Assembly (NCBI GenBank): GCA_012729765.1
Contig: JAAYCM010000115.1
Span: 1-64,000 of the forward strand
Direction of reading: 5' to 3'
Length of the DNA: 64,000 bases
Source of the DNA: Chloroflexota bacterium
Lineage (GTDB): Bacteria > Chloroflexota > Anaerolineae > Aggregatilineales > Aggregatilineaceae
Shown: piece after piece, positions 63,399 to 64,000 of the stretch
Layout of the letters: each line of letters starts with the position of its first letter
How positions within the stretch are numbered: position 1 is the first letter of the stretch
Translations under genes and position numbers: made by a program
Notes under the pieces: generated by a model
What the model saw: only the letters and a program-made list of their open reading frames with translations
Database searches by the model: none
What the model was told of the DNA's origin: nothing

Positions 63399-64000
63399 AT
63401 GCAAACACTGCGTACGGTCGACATTTCAGCCGCCGAGTGGCGCTGGGTGATCATCCTCAGCGGGCTGCTCGTTACCCTGACACTTGTGCCGTATGCCTGG
63501 GCACTGGCCAGCAATGATGCGAATGCCGAGTGGCGGTTTATGGGGATGCTGTCCAACCCGCAGGACGGCGCGACTTACCTCTCGAAAATCGAGCAGGGGC
63601 GGCAAGGCGCGTGGTTGTTTGAGCTGCGCCATACACCCGAAGCGCACGATGGCGCAGGGTTCCATACCTTTTACCTGTTCCTGGGCCATGCCGCACGCAT
63701 CCTGAGCATCTCCAATATTTTGATCTATCACCTGGTGCGGGTGGCGTCCAGCCTGTTCATGTTCATCTCACTCTACCAGTTTGGGGCCACAGTCTGGGTG
63801 CGGCTGCGTCCCCGGCGGCTCTTTTTTGTGCTGATCGCGGTTGGCTCCGGGCTGGGCTGGCTGCTGCTGCTGATCGATGCCGACTCGCTGGCAATCGACC
63901 TCACCATACCGGAAGCCTTCCCATTCTACGCCAGCTATACCAACCCCCATTTTCCGCTCAGCATCGCGGCGCTAGCCCTGATTGCATCGGTCTACCTGAT
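63399..64000 (+). CDS. Multi-spanning membrane protein, C-terminus beyond the window (partial)
   Basis: At least 200 codons are visible, open to the right edge with no stop. It starts MQTLRTVDISAAEWRW, then a helix (VIILSGLLVTLTLVPYAWA), an exported loop with NPQDGATYLSKIEQGRQG and ELRHTPEAHDGAGFHTFY, and further helices (LIYHLVRVASSLFMFISLY, LFFVLIAVGSGLGWLLLL). The Asp-containing first loop with YLSKI followed by many helices is the pattern of GT-C-like membrane glycosyltransferases that use lipid-linked sugars; this is a weak inference. The ribosome site is not obvious (CGCGAGGTTCT). Confidence 0.7.
   Translation, partial: MQTLRTVDISAAEWRWVIILSGLLVTLTLVPYAWALASNDANAEWRFMGMLSNPQDGATYLSKIEQGRQGAWLFELRHTPEAHDGAGFHTFYLFLGHAARILSISNILIYHLVRVASSLFMFISLYQFGATVWVRLRPRRLFFVLIAVGSGLGWLLLLIDADSLAIDLTIPEAFPFYASYTNPHFPLSIAALALIASVYL

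Noticed and set aside
1-64000. CRISPR array, insertion sequence, prophage or rRNA
   Set aside because: No regularly spaced repeats, transposase, integrase, phage structural gene or rRNA sequence was found.

Overview
The window reads as chromosomal DNA of a high-GC bacterium, most likely a member of the Chloroflexota (Anaerolineae-like). This is an inference from gene content: an A2-type caa3 cytochrome oxidase, mevalonate-pathway kinase and decarboxylase, VanW/G5 wall proteins, a giant alpha-2-macroglobulin, many lipoproteins and secreted Thr/Pro-rich proteins, a TadE/TadG module, and ATG/GTG/TTG starts with clear GGAGG-type ribosome sites. There is no rRNA, CRISPR array, insertion sequence or phage gene. 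One tRNA (Arg-CCG) is present. About 45 protein genes are supported; the last one runs off the right edge.

Layout. 94-5186: two lipoproteins flank a TIR-transmembrane-propeller protein whose TIR head is clearly AT-richer than the rest of the window. 5261-10901 (minus): clpC, an unrecognised conserved protein, and pncB. 11113-17025: alpha-2-macroglobulin. 17107-21303 (minus): cytochrome oxidase operon II-I-III-IV. 22008-24700: two convergent MFS transporters. 25051-28594: E1alpha-E1beta-E2 of a 2-oxoacid dehydrogenase (no E3 here). 28675-31983: VanW/G5 protein, a tail-anchored small protein and an EthD-YbaK fusion. 32030-32101: tRNA-Arg. 32168-34958 (minus): two paralogous GldG-like secreted proteins. 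35171-38262: mevalonate kinase and (di)phosphomevalonate decarboxylase, divergent from a UbiA prenyltransferase. 38377-43323: an isocitrate/isopropylmalate dehydrogenase-like protein, a DHH-CBS-nucleotidyltransferase, a cupin and a small membrane protein. 43527-46026: CcdA-thioredoxin fusion and a DUF2085 membrane protein. 46110-51373 (minus): TadE, TadG with a von Willebrand A domain, and a second TadE carrying a long exported region. 51585-55752 (minus): multi-GAF histidine kinase with two OmpR-type regulators. 55988-58935: PspA-like coiled coil, then pgeF-yggS-yggT-yggU. 58972-59814: lipoprotein with a duplicated domain. 59914-63227 (minus): zinc-ribbon coiled-coil protein translationally coupled to a membrane-anchored NACHT-HEAT NTPase. 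63399-end: a multi-spanning membrane protein, cut by the window edge.

How it fits together. The respiratory block (caa3 oxidase), the CcdA-thioredoxin fusion and the 2-oxoacid dehydrogenase point to aerobic or microaerobic heterotrophy. The mevalonate genes beside UbiA suggest local supply of prenyl diphosphates to a prenyl acceptor such as a quinone. A large share of the coding capacity is directed to the cell surface (lipoproteins, A2M, VanW, GldG-like pair, Tad-like module). The most interesting candidates for new biology are the two signalling or defence-like proteins (TIR-propeller near the left end, coupled zinc-ribbon/NACHT-HEAT operon near the right end), the motorless TadE-TadG-TadE surface module next to a three-gene phosphorelay with degenerate receivers, and the EthD-YbaK fusion. 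The two defence-like loci lie about 55 kb apart and are not claimed to be one system.
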